A DNA stretch of 64,000 nt from JALHNI01 sp965229305 (lineage in GTDB: Bacteria > Acidobacteriota > Terriglobia > Bryobacterales > Bryobacteraceae), in NCBI GenBank assembly GCA_965229305.1, contig CBDDIZ010000036.1, positions 124,001 through 188,000 of the forward strand, given 5' to 3'. Both the position numbers and the translations under genes were made by a program. The notes beneath the pieces are model-generated. The model worked only from the letters and a program-made list of their open reading frames with translations, ran no database searches and was not told the DNA's origin. This document shows positions 52,522-62,139 of the stretch, piece by piece; the first letter of the stretch is position 1, and every line of letters starts with the position of its first letter.

Positions 52522-53805
52522 TCACTTGAGCGGACAGTTGGGGCGCACGTTCAAGGTCTGCTCAAGATAGAGCGGCTCGCGTTCACCGGCGAAGTCCGCG
52601 CGAATGGTGAGGCGGAGTTGCGGCGCTTTGCCGTCCGCAGTCTGCCGTGGCAACTGCGCCGTCCAAACCGCGCGCGTCTTCTCGGGGACCACGCTCGAGT
52701 GATTCGACGACTGAATCAGCAGGCCCGGCGGCAGCAGACAGCCCGGACCAGCCAGACAAACCGAACGATCATAGTCGCTGGCGGTGGGCAGATAGTTCGT
52801 CGACGTCGCTGTCACCGTCAGCCGCAACGGAACGTCGAGCGGATTGCCGACCGAACGTAGCTGCAAGTCGAACTTACCCGCGCAAGTATCCAGAGTGGCA
52901 TCCGCATACAAGTTACTCAGATTCACCGCCACGGCTTGCACCCGATCCATATCACGCCGGCTGGAGAACCGGCGAGCCGGCGACTGGCGGAGCGGGATGG
53001 CTTCAATCTCCACGCGACGGCCATTGACGCGCAATAAACTGACATGGTGATAGTCCCCGGCCCCGGCGCTGCCATGCTTGGTCATGCCGCCGGTGGCGCC
53101 GAGCACCAGATAGCGAATCCCGTCCAGTTCTCCTTCGTCCTGGTTGTAATGGAAATGACCCGCCACAACCGCGCGGACTCGATAGCGGCGGAGCAGCTCA
53201 TGCACCGGCGCCCAATTTGTCCATTGATACCAGAGCGGCTGATGCAGAAACACCACGATACCCTTAGCTCGGCGATGACGCTCGAGGTCGTCCGCCAGCC
53301 ACTTCATCTGGGCGTCACCGAGTTGGGCGCGGAAGGTGGTGCCCCAGCGTGGGTCCGTATTGTGATGCTCTTGCGAACTGAGCGCAATGAAGTGATAGCC
53401 CGAATGCTCGAAGCTGTGATAGAGATGCTCACGAGCCGGCGGATACAGGGTTTGGAAGAGCTGGCGATTGTGCGTCTCGTCGGGCTGATTGTAAGGCGCG
53501 TTGACGTCATGATCGCCGGCCGCCAAAAACCACGGCGCCTGCAAACGGCGCAGGATCGCGGTCGCTTGGTCATACTGCTGGCGAAACTCGTCTTCCGGCG
53601 TGGGCCCGGGATATTTCACGCTCTCGAGTAAGTCGCCGGTATGGAGCACTAAGTGCGGCCGCCGGGCGTTCAGCGCCTCGACGCCCTCGGCCAGCACGCG
53701 ATAGGCCGCGGGCAGATTGTCCGCCGCGGTCTGGTCGCCGATCAAGCCGATGCGCAGCTCGGCTTGAGCAAGAACGGCGACGAAGAAAAGAGCGAATCGA
53801 GACAC
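52522..53805 (-). CDS. Secreted metallophosphoesterase
   Basis: A 427-residue protein starting at GTG directly after the TonB receptor stop. Signal: MSRFALFFVAVLAQAE. Calcineurin-type motifs are IGLIGDQTAAD, LVLHTGDLLES, FLAAGDHDVN, VVFLHQPLWYQW and AVVAGHFHYNQDE. The C-terminal 150 residues look like beta-sandwich domain(s) (VAVNLSNLYADATLDTCAGK). It directly follows the TonB receptor and likely frees phosphate from a substrate taken up with it. It ends exactly next to the convergent dinB gene. Confidence 0.85.
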   Translation of the reverse strand: MSRFALFFVAVLAQAELRIGLIGDQTAADNLPAAYRVLAEGVEALNARRPHLVLHTGDLLESVKYPGPTPEDEFRQQYDQATAILRRLQAPWFLAAGDHDVNAPYNQPDETHNRQLFQTLYPPAREHLYHSFEHSGYHFIALSSQEHHNTDPRWGTTFRAQLGDAQMKWLADDLERHRRAKGIVVFLHQPLWYQWTNWAPVHELLRRYRVRAVVAGHFHYNQDEGELDGIRYLVLGATGGMTKHGSAGAGDYHHVSLLRVNGRRVEIEAIPLRQSPARRFSSRRDMDRVQAVAVNLSNLYADATLDTCAGKFDLQLRSVGNPLDVPLRLTVTATSTNYLPTASDYDRSVCLAGPGCLLPPGLLIQSSNHSSVVPEKTRAVWTAQLPRQTADGKAPQLRLTIRADFAGEREPLYLEQTLNVRPNCPLK

Positions 53806-56226
53806 TTAGTTGAAGGTATAAGACAGACCGGCGATCGCCCAGGCCTTCGCGGAGCGCCAACCGTTTTCATAATACGGACGATTCAAAAAGTTCTCGACCT
53901 TCACATAGCCCTTCAACGTGCGATTCTCCGTTTGCCACAGCTTGTAGCTTCCCACTAAGTCAGCCTTGGTGAAGCCGGGCAGAATGAAAGGCCGCGAGCG
54001 GGTACCGGCAAAGAACGAGATGTAGTGCGAGGAGCTGCGAAACAGGTCGACGGTGACGTCGGCTCGGCGGCCCAACCGCTGCGAAGCCACCAGCGTCGCG
54101 GTGTGACGCGGAACGGTGAGCGCGCGCCAGAAGCCCGGCACCTGCAGGTCACGGTCGTTGACGGCGTTCGTGTAGGTGTAGGAGCCGTTCAGTACCAGCG
54201 ACCGGGTGGGGCGCGCCTCCGCTCCCAGTTCGACGCCGCGAGAGATGCCGCCCGCGCCGTTGATGTAGCCGGACGTGCGCCCGAAGGGGTCCGTGGCCGG
54301 ACGAATCACGCCGCTCGAGTCGAAGGCGGTGACCTGTTGAATGCGGGTATAGAAGTAAGTCGCACTGAAGCGGAGCCGCTGGTTCAATAGATACTGATCG
54401 AAGCCGAAATCCACGGCGTTGTAACGATCCGGAGCCAGACGCGGGTCGCCGTAGGGCGTGAAGCTCACGACGCCATTGACCGGGTTATTCGAGAAGCCGC
54501 CGCCAAAACGCTCATAAAGCGCCGCCGCGCGATACGAGTTGCCGAAGTGCGCGCGCAGCTTCGTATTGGTGCGTTGCAGCAGATACCCAACCGAGACATC
54601 GCCAGTCAGCGCCCGCGGCGGCGCGTTCAGCGGCACGGTGGCGTAGTTGTTCGCGGTACCGGTCAGCTCAAAGACCGGCCGGGCCAGTTGGAAGGATTGC
54701 ACGCGGCCGGAAAGCAGGATCTGCAAGCGATCCTGCAAGAGCGAGAACTGATGCTGCATGAACGCGGCGTGCGAGCGCTGCCGGATGTCGCCCCGGGTGA
54801 CGATGGCGCGCGGCGCCGGCAGGCCGTTGTTCTGGCGGTCCAGGAAGCGCTCGCGTTCAAACTCGTAGCCTGCGGTGAACTGGTACTGATGCATGGGGCG
54901 CAAAGTAACGCGGCCATCGAGCACATCGCTGGTGCCGCCGGGGTTCGTAATGCTGGTGGCGACCGGCTGGAAGCCAGCACCCGCCGGCCCGGAAGCGAAG
55001 ATGCGGTCCGTTTGCAGATGCTGATAGCTAGCCTGCAACGTGACGCGCGACCAAGCCTGCTCGGCGCGGAAGGCCGAAGTCGAGAAACGCGACGTGCGCC
55101 GATTGTCGGGATCATCGCGGCCCGGGATGTAGGTCGCGTTGCCGAAGTTCACGGGAAGGCCAGCGTTCAGGTTCAAGACCTGGTCGTTGGGCAGCGGAAT
55201 GCCGCGGATGATGCCGTCGGCCGGGAAGTTCGCCGCCGGTATGCCCGTAGTGGATGGGCTGACGTTGTTCTGGGCGAAGTCGTCGGAGCCGTAGAAGCGG
55301 CCCGTCAGTTTCAGCCGCGGCGTGAGATCGTACCGCAGGAAGGCTTGCCCGCCGGTGGACCGCATGCGGTCGTTCGTGTCGACGCCGGAGAGCACGTTGA
55401 TGTGCGAGAGGCCGCCGCTATAGGTCAGCCGGTTGTTGAGCCAGCCACCCGCCACGGTGGCGCGCCCGCGCATGAAGCCCATCCCGCCGCCTTCCGCCTG
55501 AAGCTGACCATGGAACGGCCCGCCGCCCGCATCGGTCACCATGTTGACGGCGCCGCCGACGGCGTTGCTGCCGTAGAGCGACGAGCCGGAGCCGCGCAGC
55601 ACTTCCACGCGCGAAGCGTTGACGAAGTTCAAGTTCGAGACAAACGAGCTTGCGTCGCCCTGCGTGGTGGACGGGTCCCGGAAACGGAAGCCATCGATCA
55701 GGATGGCCATCGCGTCCGGGCGAAGGCCGCGAATACGAATCTGGGTGAGTTGGCCGGGGCCACCGGTATTCCGGACTTGGACGCCCGGCGTTGAGCGTAC
55801 AATCTCAGCCAGCGAAAACTCATTGCGAGCGTCAATCTCTTCCGCCGTCACCACCGTGATGGCCTTGGCCGCCTGATCGATGCTCTGCGGCGCGCCGGAG
55901 TCGGTGACGACGATGGTGTCGCTCAAACCAGCGAGATCGAGCGTGAAGGTCGATTCCGCACCATCCAGGCGAACCGAACGCGACAGGCTCCGAAAGCCGC
56001 TGGCTTCCACCTGAACAACGGCACTGCCCTTCGGGAGCGAGGCAAAACGGAAGCGCCCTTGCGCATCGGCGGCCGTGGCGTCGGGGGTCTGGCTGCCATT
56101 GGCATAGACACTCACCCGGGCGCCGGGAACCGCGCCTCCCTGGGTGTCCAGCACTTTACCGTTAAAGACGATTTGGGCGAGGATTGTGGTGGGAATGAAT
56201 AAATTCAGTATAAATAAACGTGACAT
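53806..56226 (-). CDS. TonB-dependent receptor with N-terminal carboxypeptidase-regulatory-like domain
   Basis: An 806-residue outer-membrane receptor. Signal MSRLFILNLFIPTTILAQ; a CarboxypepD_reg-like domain (residues about 19-105, FNGKVLDTQGGAVPGARVSV, GRFRFASLPKGSAVVQVEAS); plug domain with TVVTAEEIDARNEFSLAEIV, VQVRNTGGPGQLTQIRIRGL and VEVLRGSGSSLYGSNAVGGA; then the barrel, ending KAWAIAGLSYTFN. The plug is complete, so it should be active. The ligand cannot be read. A secreted phosphoesterase follows without a gap. Confidence 0.92.
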   Translation of the reverse strand: MSRLFILNLFIPTTILAQIVFNGKVLDTQGGAVPGARVSVYANGSQTPDATAADAQGRFRFASLPKGSAVVQVEASGFRSLSRSVRLDGAESTFTLDLAGLSDTIVVTDSGAPQSIDQAAKAITVVTAEEIDARNEFSLAEIVRSTPGVQVRNTGGPGQLTQIRIRGLRPDAMAILIDGFRFRDPSTTQGDASSFVSNLNFVNASRVEVLRGSGSSLYGSNAVGGAVNMVTDAGGGPFHGQLQAEGGGMGFMRGRATVAGGWLNNRLTYSGGLSHINVLSGVDTNDRMRSTGGQAFLRYDLTPRLKLTGRFYGSDDFAQNNVSPSTTGIPAANFPADGIIRGIPLPNDQVLNLNAGLPVNFGNATYIPGRDDPDNRRTSRFSTSAFRAEQAWSRVTLQASYQHLQTDRIFASGPAGAGFQPVATSITNPGGTSDVLDGRVTLRPMHQYQFTAGYEFERERFLDRQNNGLPAPRAIVTRGDIRQRSHAAFMQHQFSLLQDRLQILLSGRVQSFQLARPVFELTGTANNYATVPLNAPPRALTGDVSVGYLLQRTNTKLRAHFGNSYRAAALYERFGGGFSNNPVNGVVSFTPYGDPRLAPDRYNAVDFGFDQYLLNQRLRFSATYFYTRIQQVTAFDSSGVIRPATDPFGRTSGYINGAGGISRGVELGAEARPTRSLVLNGSYTYTNAVNDRDLQVPGFWRALTVPRHTATLVASQRLGRRADVTVDLFRSSSHYISFFAGTRSRPFILPGFTKADLVGSYKLWQTENRTLKGYVKVENFLNRPYYENGWRSAKAWAIAGLSYTFN

Positions 56227-56285
56227 TTGTACAACTAAAACCGAGGCGGTTTCAGCATACCGGAATGCCGCGGGGAAAGCCAATT

Positions 56286-56318
56286 AAAAACGAAAAGAGC
56301 GGACCCGAAGGCCCGCTC
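56286..56318 (-). terminator. Rho-independent terminator of tpx
   Basis: On the minus strand GAGCGGGCC, a TTCG tetraloop and GGTCCGCTC give a 9-bp stem (one G-T pair) at 56297-56318, followed by TTTTCGTTTTT. This is a textbook intrinsic terminator, 28 bases past the tpx stop, insulating it from the TonB receptor gene. Confidence 0.9.
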
Positions 56319-56346
56319 CTGTCGATTCCATGAGGATCTGGATGGC

Positions 56347-56856
56347 TTAGAGAGCCGCTTTGGCGGCCGCCAGCGCCGCATCGTAATTCGGATGGTCAGC
56401 GACTTCCTTCACATACTCCACGTGCTTGATCGTGTTGTCCTTACCCACCACGAAGATCGCCCGCGATTCCATGCGCCATTCCTTGATCAGCGTGCCGTAG
56501 GCTTCGCCGAAGCTGCCCGTCTTGTGGTCGGAGAGCATCTTCACCTTGTCCACGCCCATGGCCGTGCACCAGCGGTTCTGCGCAAAGGGCAGATCCATGC
56601 TGATGGTGTACATGGTGATGCCGGGGAAAGCACCGGCTTCGTCGTTGAAGCGCTTGGTCTGCGCGTCGCAAACCGGCGTGTCAAGACTGGGCACAACACT
56701 GAAAACGCGGACGCCGTCGCCGGTCGCGGCGAGGTCGACGGGTTGGAGACTTCCACTCACCAATTCAAACTGAGGCGCCGGCTGCCCGACTTTCAATTCC
56801 GGCCCGACAAGCGTGAGCGGATTGCCTTTAAACGTGGTTCCACCTGGACGTTCCAT
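56347..56856 (-). CDS. tpx: Thiol peroxidase
   Basis: A 169-residue atypical 2-Cys peroxiredoxin. The peroxidatic cysteine lies in VPSLDTPVCDAQTKRFNDEA and the resolving cysteine in FAQNRWCTAMGVDKV; the N-terminus has FKGNPLTLVGPELKVGQPAP. It reduces lipid and small peroxides using thioredoxin. AAGGAG precedes the start codon, and a strong terminator follows the gene, so it is monocistronic. Confidence 0.94.
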   Translation of the reverse strand: MERPGGTTFKGNPLTLVGPELKVGQPAPQFELVSGSLQPVDLAATGDGVRVFSVVPSLDTPVCDAQTKRFNDEAGAFPGITMYTISMDLPFAQNRWCTAMGVDKVKMLSDHKTGSFGEAYGTLIKEWRMESRAIFVVGKDNTIKHVEYVKEVADHPNYDAALAAAKAAL

Positions 56857-56916
56857 GATGTCAATCTCCTTGAGAACAGTTCGCGAGTGCGAAAAACTCA
56901 GTCTAGCAGGACGGCA

Positions 56917-58989
56917 CTAACCACGCGCCGGCGCGAGCCGCGCCGTAAGCGCCGCGGCGTCGGTCACCGGCAGGTCGCAAGCGAAATTCTGGCAGACGTA
57001 AGCCGTCGGCCGCCCTTCGAGCGGCGGCATCGGCAGGCTCGCGTCCGCCTCGCGCAGCACGGTGCGGAATGGCGCGAAGCCCGTTTGGCTGATCCGCCGG
57101 AAGCCATCATCCAAGGGCCCGGCCAGGACCACCTGCTGATGCGGCGTACGCGCGGCCAGCAGCGCCACCAGCATTTGAGGCAGCGTCATCGGCGCCTGCG
57201 TCAGCCGGGGTGCGAAGGCCTGGAAGAGACGCTCGGCGGCCTCGAGATAGCGATTCTCGGCCGTCACGGCGTGAAGGTTCACCAGCAACTGCGCGACGAT
57301 GGCGTTGCCGCTGGGCTCGGCCCCGTCGTAGTCGTCCTTGACGCGAAGGATGAGGTCGGCGTCGTCGCCAGTGGTTGAGAAGAAGCCGCCGTGTTCGGTG
57401 TCTTCGAAGAGGTCAATGATGTCGTCAGCCAGTTGGCGGGCCAGTGCCAGATGAGCGGAGTCGAAGTCGGCTTGGTAGAGATCGAGCAGGGACTGCGCGT
57501 AAAAGGCGTAGTCGTCGAGAAAGGCCGGAATGGCGGCGTCGCCCTGACGATAGCGCCGCAACAGCACGCCGTCACCGGTCAGCAGTTGAGCCTTCACAAA
57601 CGCCGCCGCGTTCTGCGCCGCCTGTCGATAACGCGGCTCTTCCAGCACCACGGCCGCCTTGGCAAAGGCCGAAATCATCATGCCGTTCCATCCGGTGAGC
57701 ACCTTGTCGTCGAGCCCCGGACGGACGCGGTGGGCGCGTTCGGCCAGCAGTTTCGCCTGCGCCTCGTCGAGCGCGCGGGCGACGTCAGCCTCGGCAACGC
57801 CAAAGCGCTGCGCGGTTTCAGCCACCGTGCGTGACTGGTAGAGAATGTTGCGGCCGGTGAACTCCTGGTGCGGGTCCTCGTGGACGTTGCCGTTCGGCGA
57901 GCAGCCATAACGGTAGGAGAACCAATGCGCCGTTTGCTCACCGAGCCGCGCCACCAGGTCGCTGTACGTCCAGATGTAGAAGGCGCCTTCGCCTTTGTGT
58001 TTGGGGTCAGCCGGGTCGATGACGCTGTCGGCGTCCTCAGCGGAGTAGAAGCCGCCGCCCGGGTCAGTCATATCGCGCAGAACGTAATCGAAGATCGTGC
58101 GCGCCACCGCGGCGAAGCGGGGCTCGGCCGTGATCTGGAAGGCCTCGAGATAACTGATGGCAAGTTGCGCCTGATCGTAAAGCATCTTCTCGAAGTGCGG
58201 GACGAACCATTGCGCGTCCACCGAGTAGCGATGGAAGCCGCCGCCCAACTGGTCGTTCATGCCGCCGCGCGCCATCTCGTCCAGCGTCTTGGTCACCATC
58301 TCGAGTGCGTCGTCCTGACCGGTGAGGTGATGATGGCGGAGCAGGAAGTTGTAGACCACCGGACGCGGGAACTTGGGCGCGTTGCCAAAGCCGCCCAGGC
58401 GCGAGTCGAAACTGCGCCGCAGCTGCTGGAAGAGGGTCTCGCTCAGTTGGGCGGGGTCAAGATCGGTGGGCGCCGCCGCCCGCACCGTGGAGTACTTGCG
58501 CAGGTCAGCGAGCACGGACTCGCCCGCTTCCAGAATCCGCGCGCGATCCGCCACCCAAGCCGTCGAGAGATGCTCTAGGATCGTGGCAAAGCCCGGGCGT
58601 CCGTAGCGGTTCTCGGGCGGGAAATAGGTGCCGCCGAAGAAGGGCTTGAGCTCCGGCGTCAGGAACACGGACATCGGCCAACCGCCGCTCCCGGTGGTGG
58701 CCTGGACGAACATCATGTAGATGCGGTCGACGTCAGGGCGCTCTTCGCGGTCCACCTTAACGGGGACGAAGTGCTGGTTCAGCAGCCCGGCGATCGTCTG
58801 GCTCTCGAAACTTTCGTGCTCCATGACGTGGCACCAATGACACGTGGAATAGCCAATCGAGAGGAAGATCGGCTTGTCTTCGGAGCGAGCTTTCGCGAAG
58901 GCCTCCTCGCCCCAGGGGTACCAGTCGACAGGGTTATTGGCATGTTGCAGGAGGTAGGGGCTGGCTTCGAGGCCAAGTCGGTTGGGCAT
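56917..58989 (-). CDS. DUF255/YyaL thioredoxin-domain protein with six-hairpin domain
   Basis: A 690-residue protein of the SPATA20/YyaL family. The N-terminal thioredoxin-like domain starts MPNRLGLEASPYLLQHANNP and has YSTCHWCHVMEHESFE with the CxxC pair and FVPVKVDREERPDVD. The remainder is an alpha/alpha barrel like that of N-acylglucosamine epimerase (GGGFHRYSVDAQWFVPHFEK, KVLTGWNGMMISAFAKA, FLDDYAFYAQSLLDLY). The function of the family is not settled. The start at 58989 is taken because the upstream part has no family likeness. Confidence 0.9.
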   Translation of the reverse strand: MPNRLGLEASPYLLQHANNPVDWYPWGEEAFAKARSEDKPIFLSIGYSTCHWCHVMEHESFESQTIAGLLNQHFVPVKVDREERPDVDRIYMMFVQATTGSGGWPMSVFLTPELKPFFGGTYFPPENRYGRPGFATILEHLSTAWVADRARILEAGESVLADLRKYSTVRAAAPTDLDPAQLSETLFQQLRRSFDSRLGGFGNAPKFPRPVVYNFLLRHHHLTGQDDALEMVTKTLDEMARGGMNDQLGGGFHRYSVDAQWFVPHFEKMLYDQAQLAISYLEAFQITAEPRFAAVARTIFDYVLRDMTDPGGGFYSAEDADSVIDPADPKHKGEGAFYIWTYSDLVARLGEQTAHWFSYRYGCSPNGNVHEDPHQEFTGRNILYQSRTVAETAQRFGVAEADVARALDEAQAKLLAERAHRVRPGLDDKVLTGWNGMMISAFAKAAVVLEEPRYRQAAQNAAAFVKAQLLTGDGVLLRRYRQGDAAIPAFLDDYAFYAQSLLDLYQADFDSAHLALARQLADDIIDLFEDTEHGGFFSTTGDDADLILRVKDDYDGAEPSGNAIVAQLLVNLHAVTAENRYLEAAERLFQAFAPRLTQAPMTLPQMLVALLAARTPHQQVVLAGPLDDGFRRISQTGFAPFRTVLREADASLPMPPLEGRPTAYVCQNFACDLPVTDAAALTARLAPARG

Positions 58990-59141
58990 GAAGTGGTTTG
59001 GATGCCGCAGGCGGCTGCCTGGATTCCGTACACGGCAGTCCCAATACCGGACACCCCCGCCGCCAGATTTTCGCCTAACCAATTGATTCCGCTCATCGTC
59101 TGATGTGGCATGTGCCTTGCGCTAGACTCCGGAGAATCACC

Positions 59142-60395
59142 ATGGATAAACCGCGCGAAGGCATTGCGAAGAAAAAATTGGTCCGCCGGATCATTTTGAG
59201 CGTATTAGGTCTCGGAGTGATCGGCTCGACGACATACGTTTTGGGTAAGCTGGAGCCCGCGGCGCCCACTGTGGAAGCTGCCACGCTGTGGCCAGACACG
59301 GTGAAACGCGGCCCGATGCTCCGCATTGTCCACGGTTTAGGGACCTTGGTGCCCGAAGAAGTGCTGCAAGTTCCGGCGCAATCGGACGGCCGCGTCGAAA
59401 AACGCTACTTCCTGCCCGGTGTGAAGGTGACCGCCGATACGGTGCTGCTCGAGCTGTCGAATCCCGAACTGCAACTCTCGATGGTGGACGCCGAGTGGCA
59501 GTTGAAGTCGGCCGAGGCGACCTACACGGACTTGAAGGTGCGCTTAGAGAGTCAGCGGCTGGAGCAGAAGGCCAAAGCGACGCAGGTGAAAAGCGAGTTT
59601 GTGCAAGCCAAGCTGAAGGCGGACCGCGAGTCCGAACTCGCGAAGAACGGTCTGACCGCGGACATGAACGTCAAGCTGGCGAGAGCCACCGCGGACGAAA
59701 CAAGTGACCGTTATGACGTCGAACAGCAGCGGCTCAACAACATGGCCGAGATGATCGAGGCCCAATTGCAGGGGCAGAAGGTAGAAATTGAGAAGCGCCG
59801 CGCCGCCTACAACCTGAAGAAGCTGCAGGTGGACCAGTTGAAGGTCCGCGCCGGCACCAACGGCGTGCTGCAGACGGTGGCCGTGGAAATCGGGCAGAAG
59901 GTGACCGCCGGCACAATTCTCGCGCGCGTCGTACAGCCCTGGAAGCTGAAGGCGGAGTTGAAGGTGGCGGAAACGCAGGCCAAGGACATCACGGTCGGCC
60001 AGCCCGCTCAGATCGACACGCGGAACGGGATCGTCAGCGGTAGCGTGATGCGCATTGACCCGGCCGTGGTGAACGGCACGGTGACCGTCGATGTTCGCCT
60101 GGAAGGCGAGTTGCCCGCCGGCGCCCGCCCCGACCTCAGCGTCGATGGACACATCGAACTCGAGAAGCTGACCGACGTCCTGTATGTCGGCCGCCCGGTA
60201 TTCGGCCAGAAGAACTCCACCGTGGGCCTGTTCAAACTATCGCCCGACGGCAAGGAAGCGCGCCGCGTGCAAGTGCAGTTCGGGCGCGACTCCGTGAACC
60301 AGATTGAAGTATTGAAGGGCCTATCCGTAGGCGACCGCGTCATCCTGTCCGACATGTCGAACTGGGATGCGCACCAGAGAATTCGACTGAACTAG
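59142..60395 (+). CDS. HlyD/MacA-type efflux periplasmic adaptor
   Basis: A 417-residue protein with an N-terminal membrane anchor (LVRRIILSVLGLGVIGSTTY). The adaptor plan is complete: lipoyl half (GTLVPEEVLQVPAQSDGRV, YFLPGVKVTADTVLLELSNP), a long coiled-coil hairpin (about residues 110-240), second lipoyl half (VRAGTNGVLQTVAVEIGQKV) and beta-barrel parts (AETQAKDITVGQPAQIDTRN). GGAGA precedes the ATG. It is followed after 26 bases by an ABC ATPase of the MacB/LolD type, so a MacAB-like pump is implied, but no permease gene follows. Confidence 0.87.
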   Translation: MDKPREGIAKKKLVRRIILSVLGLGVIGSTTYVLGKLEPAAPTVEAATLWPDTVKRGPMLRIVHGLGTLVPEEVLQVPAQSDGRVEKRYFLPGVKVTADTVLLELSNPELQLSMVDAEWQLKSAEATYTDLKVRLESQRLEQKAKATQVKSEFVQAKLKADRESELAKNGLTADMNVKLARATADETSDRYDVEQQRLNNMAEMIEAQLQGQKVEIEKRRAAYNLKKLQVDQLKVRAGTNGVLQTVAVEIGQKVTAGTILARVVQPWKLKAELKVAETQAKDITVGQPAQIDTRNGIVSGSVMRIDPAVVNGTVTVDVRLEGELPAGARPDLSVDGHIELEKLTDVLYVGRPVFGQKNSTVGLFKLSPDGKEARRVQVQFGRDSVNQIEVLKGLSVGDRVILSDMSNWDAHQRIRLN

Positions 60396-60421
60396 AAAGA
60401 TAGAGCAGAGGGGAACGAAAC

Positions 60422-61123
<702 letters not shown>

Positions 61124-61127
<4 letters not shown>

Positions 61128-62107
61128 CGCGGCAGAATGTTTTCCGGCACCATCCGCTGCTCGAACAGAAAGACCAGCGGATTGGCCGGGTCGATCGTCG
61201 CCCGCACCCAGTGCACGTCCGGGGGGCCGAACGTCTCCACGCGCGTGAAGTTCTCCAGCCGCGCGCCATCGCGGCCGGCCGGCACCAGCGGCTTATCGAT
61301 GCGGAAGTAATGACTGTCCCCGTGGACGAAAACCACCTGCCCGGAGAAAGCGAGCGTTTCTTTCTCTAACACCGAGAGCATGTCGCCAAACCCATCCACT
61401 GCCGGCCGGCGGCGCGTTTCGAAGGCCGGGTTGGCCTGCATGATCAGCATCAGGCCGCGAAAGCGGCGCTGCTTGGCAATGGCAAAGGCGGCCTTCAACC
61501 AAAACAGGTTGGCGGCATTGCGCGGACGGAACTCGGTAGGCTTCGCCACGTTGTTGTGCGTGCCGACAATGTGGAGCGTGGCAAAGAGCACGTCGCCTTC
61601 GGACCACATGGCGTTCTCCACAAACGGCTCAAAGCCGGGCACGGAACTTTGCGGCAACAGGGCCAGTTTCTTCTGGCCCAGCGACTGAGTCGGCTGCGGA
61701 TAGAACATACTGCGCAAGCGGCTGAGGCGCTCGTTCGCTTCATAGCCACCGGCGGCCGGGCGTCCACAGTCCGTCCAATCGTTGTCGCCGGGCGTCAGGA
61801 TGAAGGGATGCACGGAGCGGTTGAAGCCGTCCAGACGATTCTGAAAAGTGGCATCGTCGCAGCGGCTCGCTCCGCTTTTAATGTCGCCGTCGTGAATCAC
61901 AAAGCGCAGCTTCTCGCGGTTCATGGCGTCGATGACGCGCGGGAACTTCCGCTCCTGCAGCGCGTTGTACTGTTGGTCCCCAATCAGGCCGATCTGAAAG
62001 CGGCGCGCCTTCGGCGTGAAGCGCGGGGCGGTCTGCGCCACGAACGCTTCGAGCGATTGCGCGGACATCGCACCGGTCCACAGGAGAGCAAAAAACAGAA
62101 ACCGCAT
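61124..62107 (-). CDS. Secreted metallophosphoesterase
   Basis: A 327-residue protein with signal peptide MRFLFFALLWTGAMSAQ. Metal-site motifs: FQIGLIGDQQYNA, FVIHDGDIKSG, FILTPGDNDWTDCG, and VVFVHGDSHYFRIDKPL. These fit calcineurin-like phosphoesterases, though the spacing differs from that of the other family member at 52522. The start at 62107 lies 32 bases from the divergent PQQ dehydrogenase gene. The substrate is unknown. Confidence 0.82.
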
Positions 62108-62139
62108 CACGTCCCCAATGATAAATTGAGTAGCACCGC

